Below are positions 29,341 to 38,580 of a stretch of 43,553 bases of DNA, piece after piece. Made by a program: the position numbers and the translations under genes. This stretch comes from Schleiferiaceae bacterium (lineage in GTDB: Bacteria > Bacteroidota > Bacteroidia > Flavobacteriales > Schleiferiaceae). The stretch is taken from assembly GCA_022565875.1 (NCBI GenBank), contig JAIULY010000003.1, positions 1-43,553 of the forward strand. The letters are read 5' to 3'. Positions within the stretch are counted from its first letter, which is position 1. Each line of letters opens with the position of its first letter. A model generated the notes under the pieces. That model made no database searches, had not been told where the DNA came from, and worked only from the letters and a program-made list of their open reading frames with translations.

Positions 29341-30012
29341 TTATTGCGTCTTTCTATTGCCTCCTAGAATCTCGTCTACCATTCCGTAAACTTTGGCTTC
29401 CTCAGCCGTCATCCAATAGTCTCTATCAGAATCTTGTTCTACTTTGTCAAAAGGCTGCCCACTGTGGTCTGCGATGATTTGGTAGAGCTCTTTTTTGAGT
29501 TTCAGGATTTCTTTTAAGGTAATTTCCATGTCAGAAGCTTGACCTTGTGCGCCGCCCATCGGCTGGTGTATCATCACACGTGAGTGTGGTAGGGCACTGC
29601 GCTTTCCGGCTGCGCCGGCACAAAGCAAAACGGCTCCCATAGAAGCTGCCATTCCAGTACAAATAGTAGCAACATCAGGTGAAACTAATTGCATGGTATC
29701 ATAAATACCTAAACCCGCATAGACAGACCCTCCTGGGGAGTTCAAATAAATTTGAATGTCTTTTTTGCTGTCTGCGGATTCTAGAAACAACAATTGCGCT
29801 TGCACAATATTCGCTACTTGGTCGTTGATACCCGTACCCAAAAATATGATGCGGTCCATCATCAAACGCGAAAAAACGTCCATTTGGGCTACATTCAACT
29901 GACGCTCTTCAATGATATAAGGCGTCATACTATTTTGGATATATGATTCTACATGCATGCTGGAAATACCCATATGCTTGGTAGCGTACTTTTTAAATTC
30001 TTCTCCGTTCAT
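29341..30012 (-). CDS. clpP: ATP-dependent Clp protease proteolytic subunit ClpP
   Basis: ClpP (223 aa) forms the 14-subunit serine protease chamber. The catalytic Ser is in GMAASMGAVLL, the His in RVMIHQPMGG, and the Asp in the later helix (the KVEQDSDRDYWM region). The family motif YLNSPGGSVYAGLGIYDTMQ is plain. There is a propeptide-like N-terminus of about 30 residues. It lies 36 bases after the trigger factor gene: tig-clpP-clpX is the common order. Confidence 0.97.
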   Translation of the reverse strand: MNGEEFKKYATKHMGISSMHVESYIQNSMTPYIIEERQLNVAQMDVFSRLMMDRIIFLGTGINDQVANIVQAQLLFLESADSKKDIQIYLNSPGGSVYAGLGIYDTMQLVSPDVATICTGMAASMGAVLLCAGAAGKRSALPHSRVMIHQPMGGAQGQASDMEITLKEILKLKKELYQIIADHSGQPFDKVEQDSDRDYWMTAEEAKVYGMVDEILGGNRKTQ

Positions 30013-30048
30013 TCTAGAAATTTTAACGGTTTATAAACGAGCCAATCG

Positions 30049-31383
30049 TTAGTTTTGTTCTTGCAGCATGGCAATGAACTCATCATAAGTGACAGTACTC
30101 TCCACAATATTACCGTCTGTCAACAATAATTCTGCTACTTTGCCCATCATAATTTCTGAGCTAGCGTTTTCAACCTTTTCGCGGTCTTCCATTTCTCTCT
30201 CTACAAATGAATTCAAGAAATCAGCACCTAATTGTTGAATAATAGCTCCGTATTGTCTGGCGAGGTTTGCTGTAATTTGATTGACAACCTCGTCGCGTGT
30301 CACTTTTAGATCGTACTTCTTAACGATGGCATCCAAAGTCAAGTTGTAGCGCAAATAGCGCATGGTACGTACCAATTCATCAGCTCTAGCAGCCTCGTCT
30401 AATTCCAATTTTTGCTCGTCAATTCGCTGATCTAACCACATTTTAATGGTGTCTTCTGGCAGCTCTAATCCTTTTGGACTAGTTACTTCCTCGTACCATT
30501 GATTGGTTAACATGATTTTTGATTGCTCATCAATAGATTTACCCAATTCTGTAGCGATGTGATTTCTCAGGTCTTCCTCTGTTTGTAAGGTCTCCCCCAA
30601 TTCTGGTCCGTAAACCTCTTTCATCAATTCTGGTGAAAAAGTAGCGGGTACATCATCAAGTATTTGGGCTATTTCCAACGTAATTGTTGGGTCTTCGCCT
30701 TCGAGGGCGGGAAGAATGTCTGGCTTTATTTCACCTTCGAATAATTCAGCAATTTTCCCAGACAACTTAAAACCAACTTTTTGACCATTGAGTTGCTCTC
30801 TGATTTCAGGTTTGAATTCAGGAAGGTCTAAAACAACCCCCATGCCTTCACCATCTGTTCCTTCCTCTACAAAAATCACGTCTAAAGAGATGCTATCGTT
30901 GCCGCCATCAATTGTTTCTAGGTTGCCTTTTTTCGATGCGCTTTTGTAAATGCGCTCTAGTTGCAAGTCAATTTCTGAAGCAGGCACTTCACAAACATAG
31001 CGCGACAAAGCGTATTGCGCGAGGTCAGCTTCCATTTCCGGACGCTGCGCTACAAGGAAACTGAAAGTATATTTTTCTTGGTTGAGCTCCAATTTATCTG
31101 AATCTTCAAAAATAGGCTCTAAAATGGTATTGCTAATGTTTTCGTTGATGTAGCCATTCAACTCTTTGGATACGATGGCATTCAATTGCTCCATCAAAAC
31201 AGAGGGTTCGTATTGACGCTTTACAAGACCCATAGGGGCATGACCTACTCTGAAGCCAGGTACTTGCATTTTCTGACGAATCTTCTTCAACTCGCTAGCC
31301 ACTTGTGGGGCTACGTCGGTGTTTTGTATTTCAATGACAACTCTCGTGGAGAGGTTTGATACAGGCGTGCTGCTAATGTTCAT
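30049..31383 (-). CDS. tig: Trigger factor
   Basis: Trigger factor (444 aa) is the ribosome-bound chaperone that meets nascent chains. The N-terminal ribosome-binding domain has the signature loop VPGFRVGHAPMGLVKRQYE. The FKBP-like middle is divergent, as usual in Bacteroidota. The C-terminal helical domain (EMEDREKVENASSEIMMGKV) is intact. The length fits the family. It precedes clpP and clpX on the same strand. Confidence 0.95.
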   Translation of the reverse strand: MNISSTPVSNLSTRVVIEIQNTDVAPQVASELKKIRQKMQVPGFRVGHAPMGLVKRQYEPSVLMEQLNAIVSKELNGYINENISNTILEPIFEDSDKLELNQEKYTFSFLVAQRPEMEADLAQYALSRYVCEVPASEIDLQLERIYKSASKKGNLETIDGGNDSISLDVIFVEEGTDGEGMGVVLDLPEFKPEIREQLNGQKVGFKLSGKIAELFEGEIKPDILPALEGEDPTITLEIAQILDDVPATFSPELMKEVYGPELGETLQTEEDLRNHIATELGKSIDEQSKIMLTNQWYEEVTSPKGLELPEDTIKMWLDQRIDEQKLELDEAARADELVRTMRYLRYNLTLDAIVKKYDLKVTRDEVVNQITANLARQYGAIIQQLGADFLNSFVEREMEDREKVENASSEIMMGKVAELLLTDGNIVESTVTYDEFIAMLQEQN

Positions 31384-31429
31384 ATTATGACCGTTGTAAT
31401 GACTAAAAAATCCATTTTAAAAAGGGCTG

Positions 31430-31437
31430 CAAATGTA
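31430..31437 (-). promoter_or_regulatory. Bacteroidota -7 box (TACATTTG) for tig-clpP
   Basis: On the minus strand TACATTTG fits TAnnTTTG, 46 bases before the tig ATG. The element 19 bases upstream (TGTG) is a weak -33 match. Confidence 0.6.
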
Positions 31438-31555
31438 CACACTTTTGCGGGTAAAACACAGGTTTCATTGCGGACAATTTTTTGAGCCCGAAAAGCTAAG
31501 CTATTATGCTAAGCTACTTTTTTCACCTTCTCCGTTAACCTATTGATTACTTTAC

Positions 31556-31563
31556 TATTTTTG
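31556..31563 (+). promoter_or_regulatory. Bacteroidota -7 box (TATTTTTG) for the histidine kinase operon
   Basis: TATTTTTG fits TAnnTTTG and ends 20 bases before the ATG at 31584. The -33 element is weak. Confidence 0.5.
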
Positions 31564-31583
31564 GCCTATTCAGGGAAGAAGAA

Positions 31584-33719
31584 ATGATTCAGAAACTAAT
31601 ATTGCCAGCGCTTGTTTTATTTGCTACGCTTTGCTTGGGACAATCTCCAACAAGCCTATTAGAAAATGACCTAGCAAACCTGCAGCACACAGAGAATTTC
31701 GATGATTTTATAGACTTTTTTGCGAACCACGAACAAGAAGGGGCAATGGCTTTGATTCAACAAAAAGACCAAAAGCTCTTGAAAAAGTTTATTCAGAACG
31801 GCGAACCAAAATCTATCACGGACCTGCGGGCCAAACAGTCGTTTGTAAAATATGTGCAAGACATTTACCCTGCCGACTCCACCATTAACATTCTAAGACA
31901 ATGCATTCCCTTTGCAGAAAAAAACACACCTGAGTCGCTTCTGAAAATCTATTTCGCGATTGGGACCATCCAAGGGAAGAGCAATCGCGACCACGAATCG
32001 ATAGAGAATTTAGAAATTGCTGAAAGACTAGCCAAAGAATACCATGACGAAGAAATCTTATTACGCATTTACAACAATATTTCAGCGCCGCTAATTAACA
32101 CTGGCAACAAGCTTAGAGCTTTAGACTACTTGATTGCTTTTATCAACCTCACAGAAACAATGGGCTTGGATGATTTGAAGGGTGTGGGCTTAATGAATAT
32201 TGCCGAATACTTTAGGACAGAGGGAGAGTTTAAAAAGAGTTTGTCCTATGCCTTTGAAGCCATTACTCTTTTCAAAAAACTAGAGGACCTTCCTAATGTG
32301 GGTAAAATGCACAACAACATCGCCATTACTTTTAGCGAAATAGGGAAACCTGACAGCGCAATTTGGCACCTCGAAGAAGGCTTGAACATCGCAATTGCTT
32401 CAAATGACATCTATCTGATCCCCAAGCTATATGTCAATCTGGCCGATTACAACATCTTAATTGGCAACTACAAAAAAGCAGAAATTTACTTGGAAAGTGC
32501 CGACTCTATGTCTGCGAAAATCGGGCTGGACATTGCCTTTTTTTACATCAACAAAGTGCGTGCAGAACTGTACCTGCAAAAAAATCAGCCAAACGAAGTC
32601 ATTCAACACCTAAAAATTGCTGAAAAATATGCCCCCGGGGACTTTGAAGTGCAAACCGTGGCTATACTCATGTCAGAGGTTTATGCTAAAATGTCGAACT
32701 TTGAAGAAGCTTACCTAGAATTGTTGCGCGGTACTACTATACGTGATTCCATCTTAAAAACCGAAACAAAAAAGAACATTCAGGAATTAATTGTGAAGTT
32801 TGAGGCTGAAAAACAACGTACTGAAAATGAAAAATTACGTACCGAATATATTGCCCTGCAAGGCGCTACAAGACTAAAGAACATCAGCATCGTATCGCTT
32901 TTAGCTTTTCTAATTTTGGCCACAGGCTTTATCGCTTTCGCCAATCAAAAGAAAAAAATCACGCAAAGCTTAAACAGCTCCCTTGCAAAGCAAATTACCA
33001 CTGTGAATCAACAAAATCAAACACTTACTGAATTAGATGCCATCAACAAAAAACTGCTGAGTATTCTTTCTCACGATATGCGTAGTCCATTGATTAACAT
33101 TCGCGGTATTTTAGACTTAGTGCAAAGTGGCGCATTGAGCAAAAGTGAGGAGTCGCTAGTTTTCAATCAATTGCATTCCGACATCACCCATACCGAAAAT
33201 TTACTCCACAATATTGTCAATTGGGTAAAAACAACAAAAGAGAAAGGTCTTGTAGCAAATATTGAAAAAATTCAATTACACCAAATGGCAGACGGCTTAA
33301 TCGCACTTTACCAAAGTACTGCAAATTCAAAAAACATTTCGATTGTAAACGACATTCCAAAAGAGACCCTACTGGAAGCAGACGAACAGCTTACACATTT
33401 ATGTTTGCGTAACTTATTGTCAAATGCATTGAAGTTTTCCTTTGAAAACAGTGCCGTTCATTTGGTTTATAAGCATCAGGAAAACTGCAACTGGATCGGG
33501 GTTCGTGATTCTGGGAAGGGGCTATCAGCAGAAAAGTTAAATGCCATAAAATCAGGGCAAGCTCTTTTAGAAAAAGGCACCAAAGCGGAATTGGGTACGG
33601 GCTTAGGGCTTCAAATTACACAAGAAGCAATATCAGCTATGGGTGGGCGATTAGAAATAGAAAGCTCCCTAAACAAAGGCAGTACCTTTTGGTTACTTTT
33701 TGTGATTCAGAAATCATAG
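31584..33719 (+). CDS. TPR-containing sensor histidine kinase
   Basis: This protein (711 aa) has a signal peptide (MIQKLILPALVLFATLCLGQ), a large periplasmic region of tetratricopeptide-like helices (about residues 60-400, for example LEIAERLAKEYHDEEILLRI and SLSYAFEAITLFKKLEDL), a coiled-coil segment, one membrane helix (ISIVSLLAFLILATGFIAF, near 432-450) and a cytoplasmic kinase. The kinase has the H box ILSHDMRSPLINIRG (His near 495), an N box (NLLSNALKFSF), a G1 box (VRDSGKGLS) and a G2 box (GTGLGLQIT). No receiver domain and no response regulator gene are adjacent. It heads a likely operon with pirin and nitroreductase. Confidence 0.9.
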   Translation: MIQKLILPALVLFATLCLGQSPTSLLENDLANLQHTENFDDFIDFFANHEQEGAMALIQQKDQKLLKKFIQNGEPKSITDLRAKQSFVKYVQDIYPADSTINILRQCIPFAEKNTPESLLKIYFAIGTIQGKSNRDHESIENLEIAERLAKEYHDEEILLRIYNNISAPLINTGNKLRALDYLIAFINLTETMGLDDLKGVGLMNIAEYFRTEGEFKKSLSYAFEAITLFKKLEDLPNVGKMHNNIAITFSEIGKPDSAIWHLEEGLNIAIASNDIYLIPKLYVNLADYNILIGNYKKAEIYLESADSMSAKIGLDIAFFYINKVRAELYLQKNQPNEVIQHLKIAEKYAPGDFEVQTVAILMSEVYAKMSNFEEAYLELLRGTTIRDSILKTETKKNIQELIVKFEAEKQRTENEKLRTEYIALQGATRLKNISIVSLLAFLILATGFIAFANQKKKITQSLNSSLAKQITTVNQQNQTLTELDAINKKLLSILSHDMRSPLINIRGILDLVQSGALSKSEESLVFNQLHSDITHTENLLHNIVNWVKTTKEKGLVANIEKIQLHQMADGLIALYQSTANSKNISIVNDIPKETLLEADEQLTHLCLRNLLSNALKFSFENSAVHLVYKHQENCNWIGVRDSGKGLSAEKLNAIKSGQALLEKGTKAELGTGLGLQITQEAISAMGGRLEIESSLNKGSTFWLLFVIQKS

Positions 33720-33732
33720 AAAAGCCAAAAAA

Positions 33733-34449
33733 ATGACACAGATAGCCGTGATTCCAGCAGCATCGCGAGGCAAAGCCAATCACGGTTGGCTGCAGAGCTA
33801 CCACAGTTTTAGTTTTGCCGAGTATTACAATCCCAACCGTATGCACTTTGGCGCTTTGCGCGTTCTAAACGACGATTGGGTTGCTCCAGGAAAAGGTTTT
33901 GGAACACACCCGCACAGCAATATGGAGATTATTTCTATCCCGCTAGAAGGTGAAGTGGCACACCGCGACAGCATGGGAAATGAACAAATCATTCGCACAG
34001 GCGATGTACAAGTGATGAGTGCTGGAACAGGAGTTACCCACAGCGAATATAACTACAGTAAGACCCAGCCCGTAAAGTTCCTTCAGATTTGGATTGTCCC
34101 CAATGTGCTACAGGCTACACCGCGTTACGACCAAATCACATTGCGCCCCGAAGACCGCGAAAATCGCTGGCAGACTATCATTGCACCAAAAGCCGAAGCT
34201 ACAGGCCTTTGGATACACCAAGACACTTGGTTTGCTTTAGGGAAATTTGAAAAAGGAACAACAACCTATGCGTTACAAGACTCCAAAAATGGCGTTTATA
34301 TGTTCCTATTGAATGGCAACTGTTCCGTTTTAGGTCATGAACTCAACAGCAGAGATGCTGTTACTATTACACAAACCGATAGCATTACGGTATCCATAAC
34401 CACCCCTGGAACGGAAATTTTATTGATGGAAGTTCCATTAAATTTATAA
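33733..34449 (+). CDS. Pirin family protein
   Basis: Pirins are bicupin iron proteins; some are quercetin dioxygenases (YhaK type) and others act in redox sensing. This one has 238 residues. The metal-binding residues of the N-terminal cupin are visible: the two His and the Glu in GFGTHPHSNMEI and the His-Ser-Glu of GTGVTHSEYN. The C-terminal cupin is shorter and lacks an obvious metal site, as in YhaK-like members. The gene lies 13 bases after the histidine kinase and 13 bases before a nitroreductase, so it is probably part of a redox-linked operon. The substrate is not known. Confidence 0.9.
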   Translation: MTQIAVIPAASRGKANHGWLQSYHSFSFAEYYNPNRMHFGALRVLNDDWVAPGKGFGTHPHSNMEIISIPLEGEVAHRDSMGNEQIIRTGDVQVMSAGTGVTHSEYNYSKTQPVKFLQIWIVPNVLQATPRYDQITLRPEDRENRWQTIIAPKAEATGLWIHQDTWFALGKFEKGTTTYALQDSKNGVYMFLLNGNCSVLGHELNSRDAVTITQTDSITVSITTPGTEILLMEVPLNL

Positions 34450-34462
34450 GTATTACAGAAAA

Positions 34463-35044
34463 ATGAGCAATACTGCCATAAAAATTCCACAAACAGAAAA
34501 CCCTGTTTTGGACGTCTTAAAAATGCGCTGGTCACCGCGAGCATTCTCAGAAAAAGCTATTGATGAAAAAGCCATCGCCACCTTGCTTGAGGCTGCATCA
34601 TGGGCACCAAGCAGCATGAACGCACAGCCTTGGCGTTACATTTACGCCCACAAAGGCACACCAGCATTTGAAAAAATGTGGGATTGTCTATTGCCTGGCA
34701 ATCAGCCTTGGGTGAAAAATGCAGCTGTGCTTATGCTCAATATCGGGTACACCTTTTTAGATCAGTTTCTAGTACCCAACCGCCACTTTATGCATGATTG
34801 TGGCATGGCAAATGCCAATCTTTTTACCCAAGCCACAGCACTAGACATTTACGGACATTTGCTTGGCGGGTTTGACGAAGCCAAAACCAAATTAGCCTTT
34901 GGACTAGGGGAAAAAGAAGAACCTGTTTGCTTTGTTGCATTAGGGTATTTGGGCGAAGCCGAAAGCTTAGAGGAACCCTTCCGCACAAGAGAACTTGCTC
35001 CTCGCACACGAAAGGGACTGTCCGAAATTGCACAACGTCTTTAA
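34463..35044 (+). CDS. Nitroreductase family protein
   Basis: This encodes an FMN-dependent NAD(P)H oxidoreductase fold of 193 residues. Family features are the R-S-x-R-x-F-like head (KMRWSPRAFSEKAIDE), the helix ASWAPSSMNAQPWRYI (FMN binding) and the end LGYLGE. Members reduce nitroaromatics, quinones or enones; the natural substrate cannot be read. It ends the kinase-pirin-nitroreductase unit, followed by a clear terminator. Confidence 0.9.
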   Translation: MSNTAIKIPQTENPVLDVLKMRWSPRAFSEKAIDEKAIATLLEAASWAPSSMNAQPWRYIYAHKGTPAFEKMWDCLLPGNQPWVKNAAVLMLNIGYTFLDQFLVPNRHFMHDCGMANANLFTQATALDIYGHLLGGFDEAKTKLAFGLGEKEEPVCFVALGYLGEAESLEEPFRTRELAPRTRKGLSEIAQRL

Positions 35045-35045
35045 C

Positions 35046-35077
35046 AAAAAAGCGACTCTCGAAGGAGTCGCTTTTTT
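35046..35077 (+). terminator. Terminator of the kinase-pirin-nitroreductase operon
   Basis: AAAAAAGCGACTC pairs with GAGTCGCTTTTTT around a 6-base loop. It follows the nitroreductase stop codon immediately. The YebC gene converges from the other side, and the flanking runs allow use on both strands. Confidence 0.85.
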
Positions 35078-35092
35078 ATTTTCGTATACCGC

Positions 35093-35818
35093 TTAGGCCA
35101 TGTTGTGAAAGACGGCTTGCACATCGTCATCTTCTTCCAGCTTTTCGAGGAGCTTTTCCACGTCGGCCTGTTCGGCTTCAGATAGCGACTTGGTGTCCAT
35201 AGGGATACGTTCAAAGCCAGAGCTCAACACCTCGATTCCCTTTTCTTCTAGCGCTTTTTGTATGGCGCCATACTCAGGGAATGGGGCATAAAGCATCAAG
35301 AAATCCAATGCTTTATCTTCGTCGTGGTCTTCGAAAATTTCCTCCACACCAAAATCAATCATCTCAAGCTCAAAAAGCTCTACATCAACACCCTCCGCAG
35401 GGATTTTAAAGTGGCATTTACGATCAAACATAAAGTCTACAGAGCCCGATGTGCTAAGATTGCCATTGGTTTTATTGAAATAACTGCGCACATTGGCCAC
35501 CGTTCGTGTGGGATTGTCTGTTGCTGTTTCAATTAAAACAGCGATACCATGCGGGGCATAGCCTTCGTACACCATTTCTTTGTAGTCGGCTTGATCCTTA
35601 CTTGTGGCTTTCTTTATGGCGCGTTCCACATTGTCTTTGGGCATATTGGCATCGCGTGCATTCTGTAGCAATGCCTTTAATCGGAAGTTGGCATCAGGAC
35701 TAGGCCCGCTTTCCTTCACAGCCATAATAATATCCTTGGTAATGCGCGTAAACGTTTTGCTCATACTGGCCCAGCGCTTCATTTTGCGATTCTTGCGGTA
35801 TTCGAATGCTCTTCCCAT
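35093..35818 (-). CDS. YebC/PmpR family transcriptional or translational regulator
   Basis: This encodes 241 residues with the YebC signature (KTFTRITKDIIMAVKESG PSPDANFRLKALLQNARDANMPKDNVERAIKKA) and the C-terminal acidic domain. Members were first described as DNA-binding regulators, and later some were found to help ribosomes translate proline-rich stretches. The start MGRAFEYRKNRKMKRW agrees with relatives in the phylum. It has its own promoter (35847-35879) and converges with the nitroreductase operon. Confidence 0.9.
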   Translation of the reverse strand: MGRAFEYRKNRKMKRWASMSKTFTRITKDIIMAVKESGPSPDANFRLKALLQNARDANMPKDNVERAIKKATSKDQADYKEMVYEGYAPHGIAVLIETATDNPTRTVANVRSYFNKTNGNLSTSGSVDFMFDRKCHFKIPAEGVDVELFELEMIDFGVEEIFEDHDEDKALDFLMLYAPFPEYGAIQKALEEKGIEVLSSGFERIPMDTKSLSEAEQADVEKLLEKLEEDDDVQAVFHNMA

Positions 35819-35846
35819 TGGGTGGTTTGTTTTATTTTACAAAAGG

Positions 35847-35879
35847 CAAAAATAAGAGGTTTTGCGCTAGTATTACAAA
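35847..35879 (-). promoter_or_regulatory. Consensus promoter of the YebC gene
   Basis: On the minus strand TTTG (35876-35879), a 21-base spacer and TATTTTTG (35847-35854) match the Bacteroidota consensus. The ATG is 29 bases downstream. Confidence 0.8.
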
Positions 35880-35885
35880 AGAAAA

Positions 35886-35919
35886 AGCCCTGCAAAAAAG
35901 TAAAACCTAGTGCAGGGCT
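35886..35919 (-). terminator. Terminator of the lipocalin-like lipoprotein gene
   Basis: On the minus strand AGCCCTGCA pairs with TGCAGGGCT across a 16-base loop, followed by TTTTTC. It lies 18 bases after the lipoprotein stop codon and just upstream of the YebC promoter. Confidence 0.7.
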
Positions 35920-35936
35920 ATATTGTATTTAGAAAA

Positions 35937-36443
35937 TTACTTCCCTAATTTCACAACTGTATTAATGGTGCCCGTTGCACCCATTTCATTGATTTCTTCA
36001 GTAGAAGTTAAGTCAAAGGAAGTGTTGTTGCGATTGGCAATATTGAAAGTTGTAACCTCATTTGTGGTTGCATCTGTAAGTGATATGGAGGTTTCAGATG
36101 TCACCGTATAGGTGCCATTAAGTGTCTCGTCAACCTCTTCCTCGTCAATTACCATACCTTGAACCGAAATGGTCATTTTGTATTTCATTTGGGCGGTAAC
36201 CGTTCCGTTCGACTTAAATTCCCAATTCCCGCTAACATCTTCTGATGTACCATTAATGGTTCCAGAGAAAAAAGGGCTTTGAATATTCCCGCTTACGGAC
36301 ACGTCATTAAAGTTCCAAATACCCAAAATATACTCAGCAAGTGGAGCATTTTTAGGTTCATTTCCACCATTTGAATCATCATCTTTACTACAAGATGCGA
36401 ATAACAAGCCCATGGTAGCAACTGCAAATAATAGCTTTTTCAT
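35937..36443 (-). CDS. Lipocalin-like lipoprotein
   Basis: This encodes 168 residues with a lipoprotein signal (MKKLLFAVATMGLLFASCSKDD). The acidic start of the mature chain (SKDDDSNGG) resembles lipoprotein export signals in Bacteroidota. The mature region fits the lipocalin-like family common in the phylum: LGIWNFNDVSVSG, GNWEFKSNGTVTAQMKYKM, NGTYTVTSETSISLTD. Such proteins form a beta-barrel at the membrane surface; the ligand is unknown. A -7 box lies upstream (36472-36479). Confidence 0.75.
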   Translation of the reverse strand: MKKLLFAVATMGLLFASCSKDDDSNGGNEPKNAPLAEYILGIWNFNDVSVSGNIQSPFFSGTINGTSEDVSGNWEFKSNGTVTAQMKYKMTISVQGMVIDEEEVDETLNGTYTVTSETSISLTDATTNEVTTFNIANRNNTSFDLTSTEEINEMGATGTINTVVKLGK

Positions 36444-36471
36444 AAAATTTGTGTTTATTGATTTAACCGTG

Positions 36472-36500
36472 CGAAGATAACAGAAAAATCAATTGAGCAA
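36472..36500 (-). promoter_or_regulatory. Possible promoter of the lipocalin-like lipoprotein gene
   Basis: On the minus strand TTG (36498-36500), an 18-base spacer and TATCTTCG (36472-36479) approximate the Bacteroidota consensus, with one mismatch in the -7 box. Confidence 0.45.
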
Positions 36501-36623
36501 CTTTGTGCAAAAAAAATTGTTCTGATTGATTATTAGGGCTATAAGATTCGAAAATCTTTATCAGTTCTACAGCTAAAACTCAACTTGCGGTCCATTGAAA
36601 CACTTGAGCATTTCAGCTCTGTT

Positions 36624-37865
36624 TTAATCCTTTCGCTTTCTCAACTCTAGCACTGTAATTTCAGGCCAAATGCCTACTCTTCCGGGGAAAGCTAAAAAGC
36701 CAAAGCCACGATTAACATACAAATAGCGATGCATATCCTCGTACAGCCCCGCCCACTTCGGATACTTGTATTTCACGGGACTCCAGCGAAACCACCCGGG
36801 TATTTCTATACCGAATTGCATACCGTGGGTGTGACCCGATAGCGTGAGGTGTACTTTCTTTTCGTGTTGTTTCACTTCACCATCGAAGTGGCTGGGATCG
36901 TGTGACAACAGCACTTTAAAGTCGTTGATTGCTACTTTTTCTAACGCTTTATTTAAATCACCATATTGTGGAAAAGGCGGGTAGCCCCAGTTTTCAACGC
37001 CAACAACATGTAATTTCTCACCATTTTTTTCCAGTGCGATGCTGTCATTTAACAGCAACTGAAAACCTATTTGTTGATGAATAGCCTTGAGTTGATTGAG
37101 GTTTTCTTTTTTAGCTGTTGCTGAAGGCCACGGGACGTAATCACCATAATCGTGATTGCCCAAAACCGAATACTTGCCCATAGGAGCTTCTAGTTTGGCA
37201 AAGGCATCTACCCAAGGTTTCATCTCGCTAGCCACATTATTTACCAAATCGCCCGTAAACACAATAATGTCACTTTTTTGCGCATTGGCCATTTCAATAC
37301 CATAAGCTATTTTTTCGGGATTATCAAAACTACCGCTATGAATATCAGAAAGTTGAGTTATCGTAAATCCATCAAAAGCATCAGGCAGATCATCGAAATA
37401 AAGCACTTCGCGCAGCACTCTGAAATTGTACCGCCCTTTCCAAATACCGTGAATAATGCCCGCAAAAGGTATGGCCGCGGTGGCGATAGCCAAAGTACCC
37501 ACAAATTTGCGACGACTTGGCAAAAAATCTTGACCCGCGTTGTTACCCGCCAGTGTTTTGATCGACCCCATCACCACGCGAACGACATCCTCGCCAAACA
37601 TAAAAACAACCATGATCAATTTGGGTACGTATAGCAAGGTCACCATGCCCATCATGATATTCATGCTGAGAGAGCTAGATCCCGATGACCTATCAAATGT
37701 GAACAACACAATGAAGAACAGTAGGTAGGCCGCTATCGAAGTGAGCCAAAAAATATATTTATAGGTGGCAGTAGTTTTAGACAACACCTTAATCGCCTGA
37801 AAAGCGTAAATGTCAATAAGTGCGATAAATAGCAGGGTAAAAAGGACTCTTAATAGAATGCTCAT
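36624..37865 (-). CDS. Membrane-anchored metallophosphoesterase
   Basis: This encodes 413 residues. Three N-terminal membrane helices (VLFTLLFIALIDIYAFQAI, IFWLTSIAAYLLFFIVLF, MGMVTLLYVPKLIMVVFMF) are followed by another hydrophobic stretch (VGTLAIATAAIPFAGIIHG) after a basic SRRKF patch resembling a twin-Arg region, then a calcineurin-like phosphoesterase domain. The metal-binding motifs are complete: QLSDIHSG, FTGDLVN, LGNHDYGDY, LLSHDPSHF and LSGHTHGMQFG. YkuE/YaeI-like members act on membrane or nucleotide phosphates; the substrate is not known. The gene appears to stand alone. Confidence 0.85.
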   Translation of the reverse strand: MSILLRVLFTLLFIALIDIYAFQAIKVLSKTTATYKYIFWLTSIAAYLLFFIVLFTFDRSSGSSSLSMNIMMGMVTLLYVPKLIMVVFMFGEDVVRVVMGSIKTLAGNNAGQDFLPSRRKFVGTLAIATAAIPFAGIIHGIWKGRYNFRVLREVLYFDDLPDAFDGFTITQLSDIHSGSFDNPEKIAYGIEMANAQKSDIIVFTGDLVNNVASEMKPWVDAFAKLEAPMGKYSVLGNHDYGDYVPWPSATAKKENLNQLKAIHQQIGFQLLLNDSIALEKNGEKLHVVGVENWGYPPFPQYGDLNKALEKVAINDFKVLLSHDPSHFDGEVKQHEKKVHLTLSGHTHGMQFGIEIPGWFRWSPVKYKYPKWAGLYEDMHRYLYVNRGFGFLAFPGRVGIWPEITVLELRKRKD

Positions 37866-37943
37866 GGTTTGATAGTATACAGGCTTATGAACAGATTTTT
37901 ATCGTTTTAGTTTTCTAAAGAATGATGGCGCAAAGCTACAATC

Positions 37944-37969
37944 AAAAAACCCGACATTGCTGCCGGGTT
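37944..37969 (-). terminator. Terminator after the YceI gene
   Basis: On the minus strand AACCCG pairs with CGGGTT (loop of 10 bases), followed by TTTT. It lies 66 bases beyond the YceI stop codon. Confidence 0.6.
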
Positions 37970-38035
37970 GATATAATGAAGAAGGGGATTGTGCATACTT
38001 TTTTTGGGATGCTTTTCATTGCAAAAATGCAGTTG

Positions 38036-38560
38036 TTATCCTTTAATAAATTGGACATTGAGCATCAAGCGAACCTCATCGCCTACTACAACACCGCCCG
38101 CTTCTGTAACAGCGCTCCATTTCAAACCAAACTCCTTTCTATTGATAGCGCCAGTGATTTCAAAGCCAGCTTTGGTTTGGCCGTAAGGGTCTACCATAAC
38201 CCCGCCAAGCTCTGCCTTTAGAGTAATGCTTTTGGTTATGTCTCTGATGGTCATTTCACCCACCAAATCGAAAGTGTTTTCCCCTGTTTTCACAAACTTT
38301 CCGTTGTTGAAATTAAGTGTCGGGTATTGCTCAGCGTTGAAAAAATCATCAGATTTCAAATGAGCGTCGCGATCGGCTACATTGGTATCTATACTGTTGA
38401 TATCCGCTTCGAAAGAAGCACTAGCTCCCTCAAAAGTATCGTCATCTGCCAAAAGGCTGCCAGAGAAAGTTTTAAATGCTCCGGTTACTGTAGAAATTAC
38501 TAAGTGCTTTACTTTAAATTGCACTTCACTGTGGGTGGGATCAATGTTCCAAGTTGTCAT
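38036..38560 (-). CDS. YceI family protein
   Basis: This encodes 174 residues starting MTTWNIDPTHSEVQFKVKHL, the typical opening of the YceI lipid-binding beta-barrel. Further features are GAFKTFSGSLLADDD, DRDAHLKSDDFFNAEQYPTL and DPYGQTKAGFEITGAINRKEFGLKW. The family binds isoprenoid-like lipids. No signal peptide is seen, so it is likely cytoplasmic here. An upstream in-frame start at 38608 was rejected because it falls within the promoter. Confidence 0.9.
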   Translation of the reverse strand: MTTWNIDPTHSEVQFKVKHLVISTVTGAFKTFSGSLLADDDTFEGASASFEADINSIDTNVADRDAHLKSDDFFNAEQYPTLNFNNGKFVKTGENTFDLVGEMTIRDITKSITLKAELGGVMVDPYGQTKAGFEITGAINRKEFGLKWSAVTEAGGVVVGDEVRLMLNVQFIKG

Positions 38561-38580
38561 TTTTTTTCTTTTAGGGTGAA

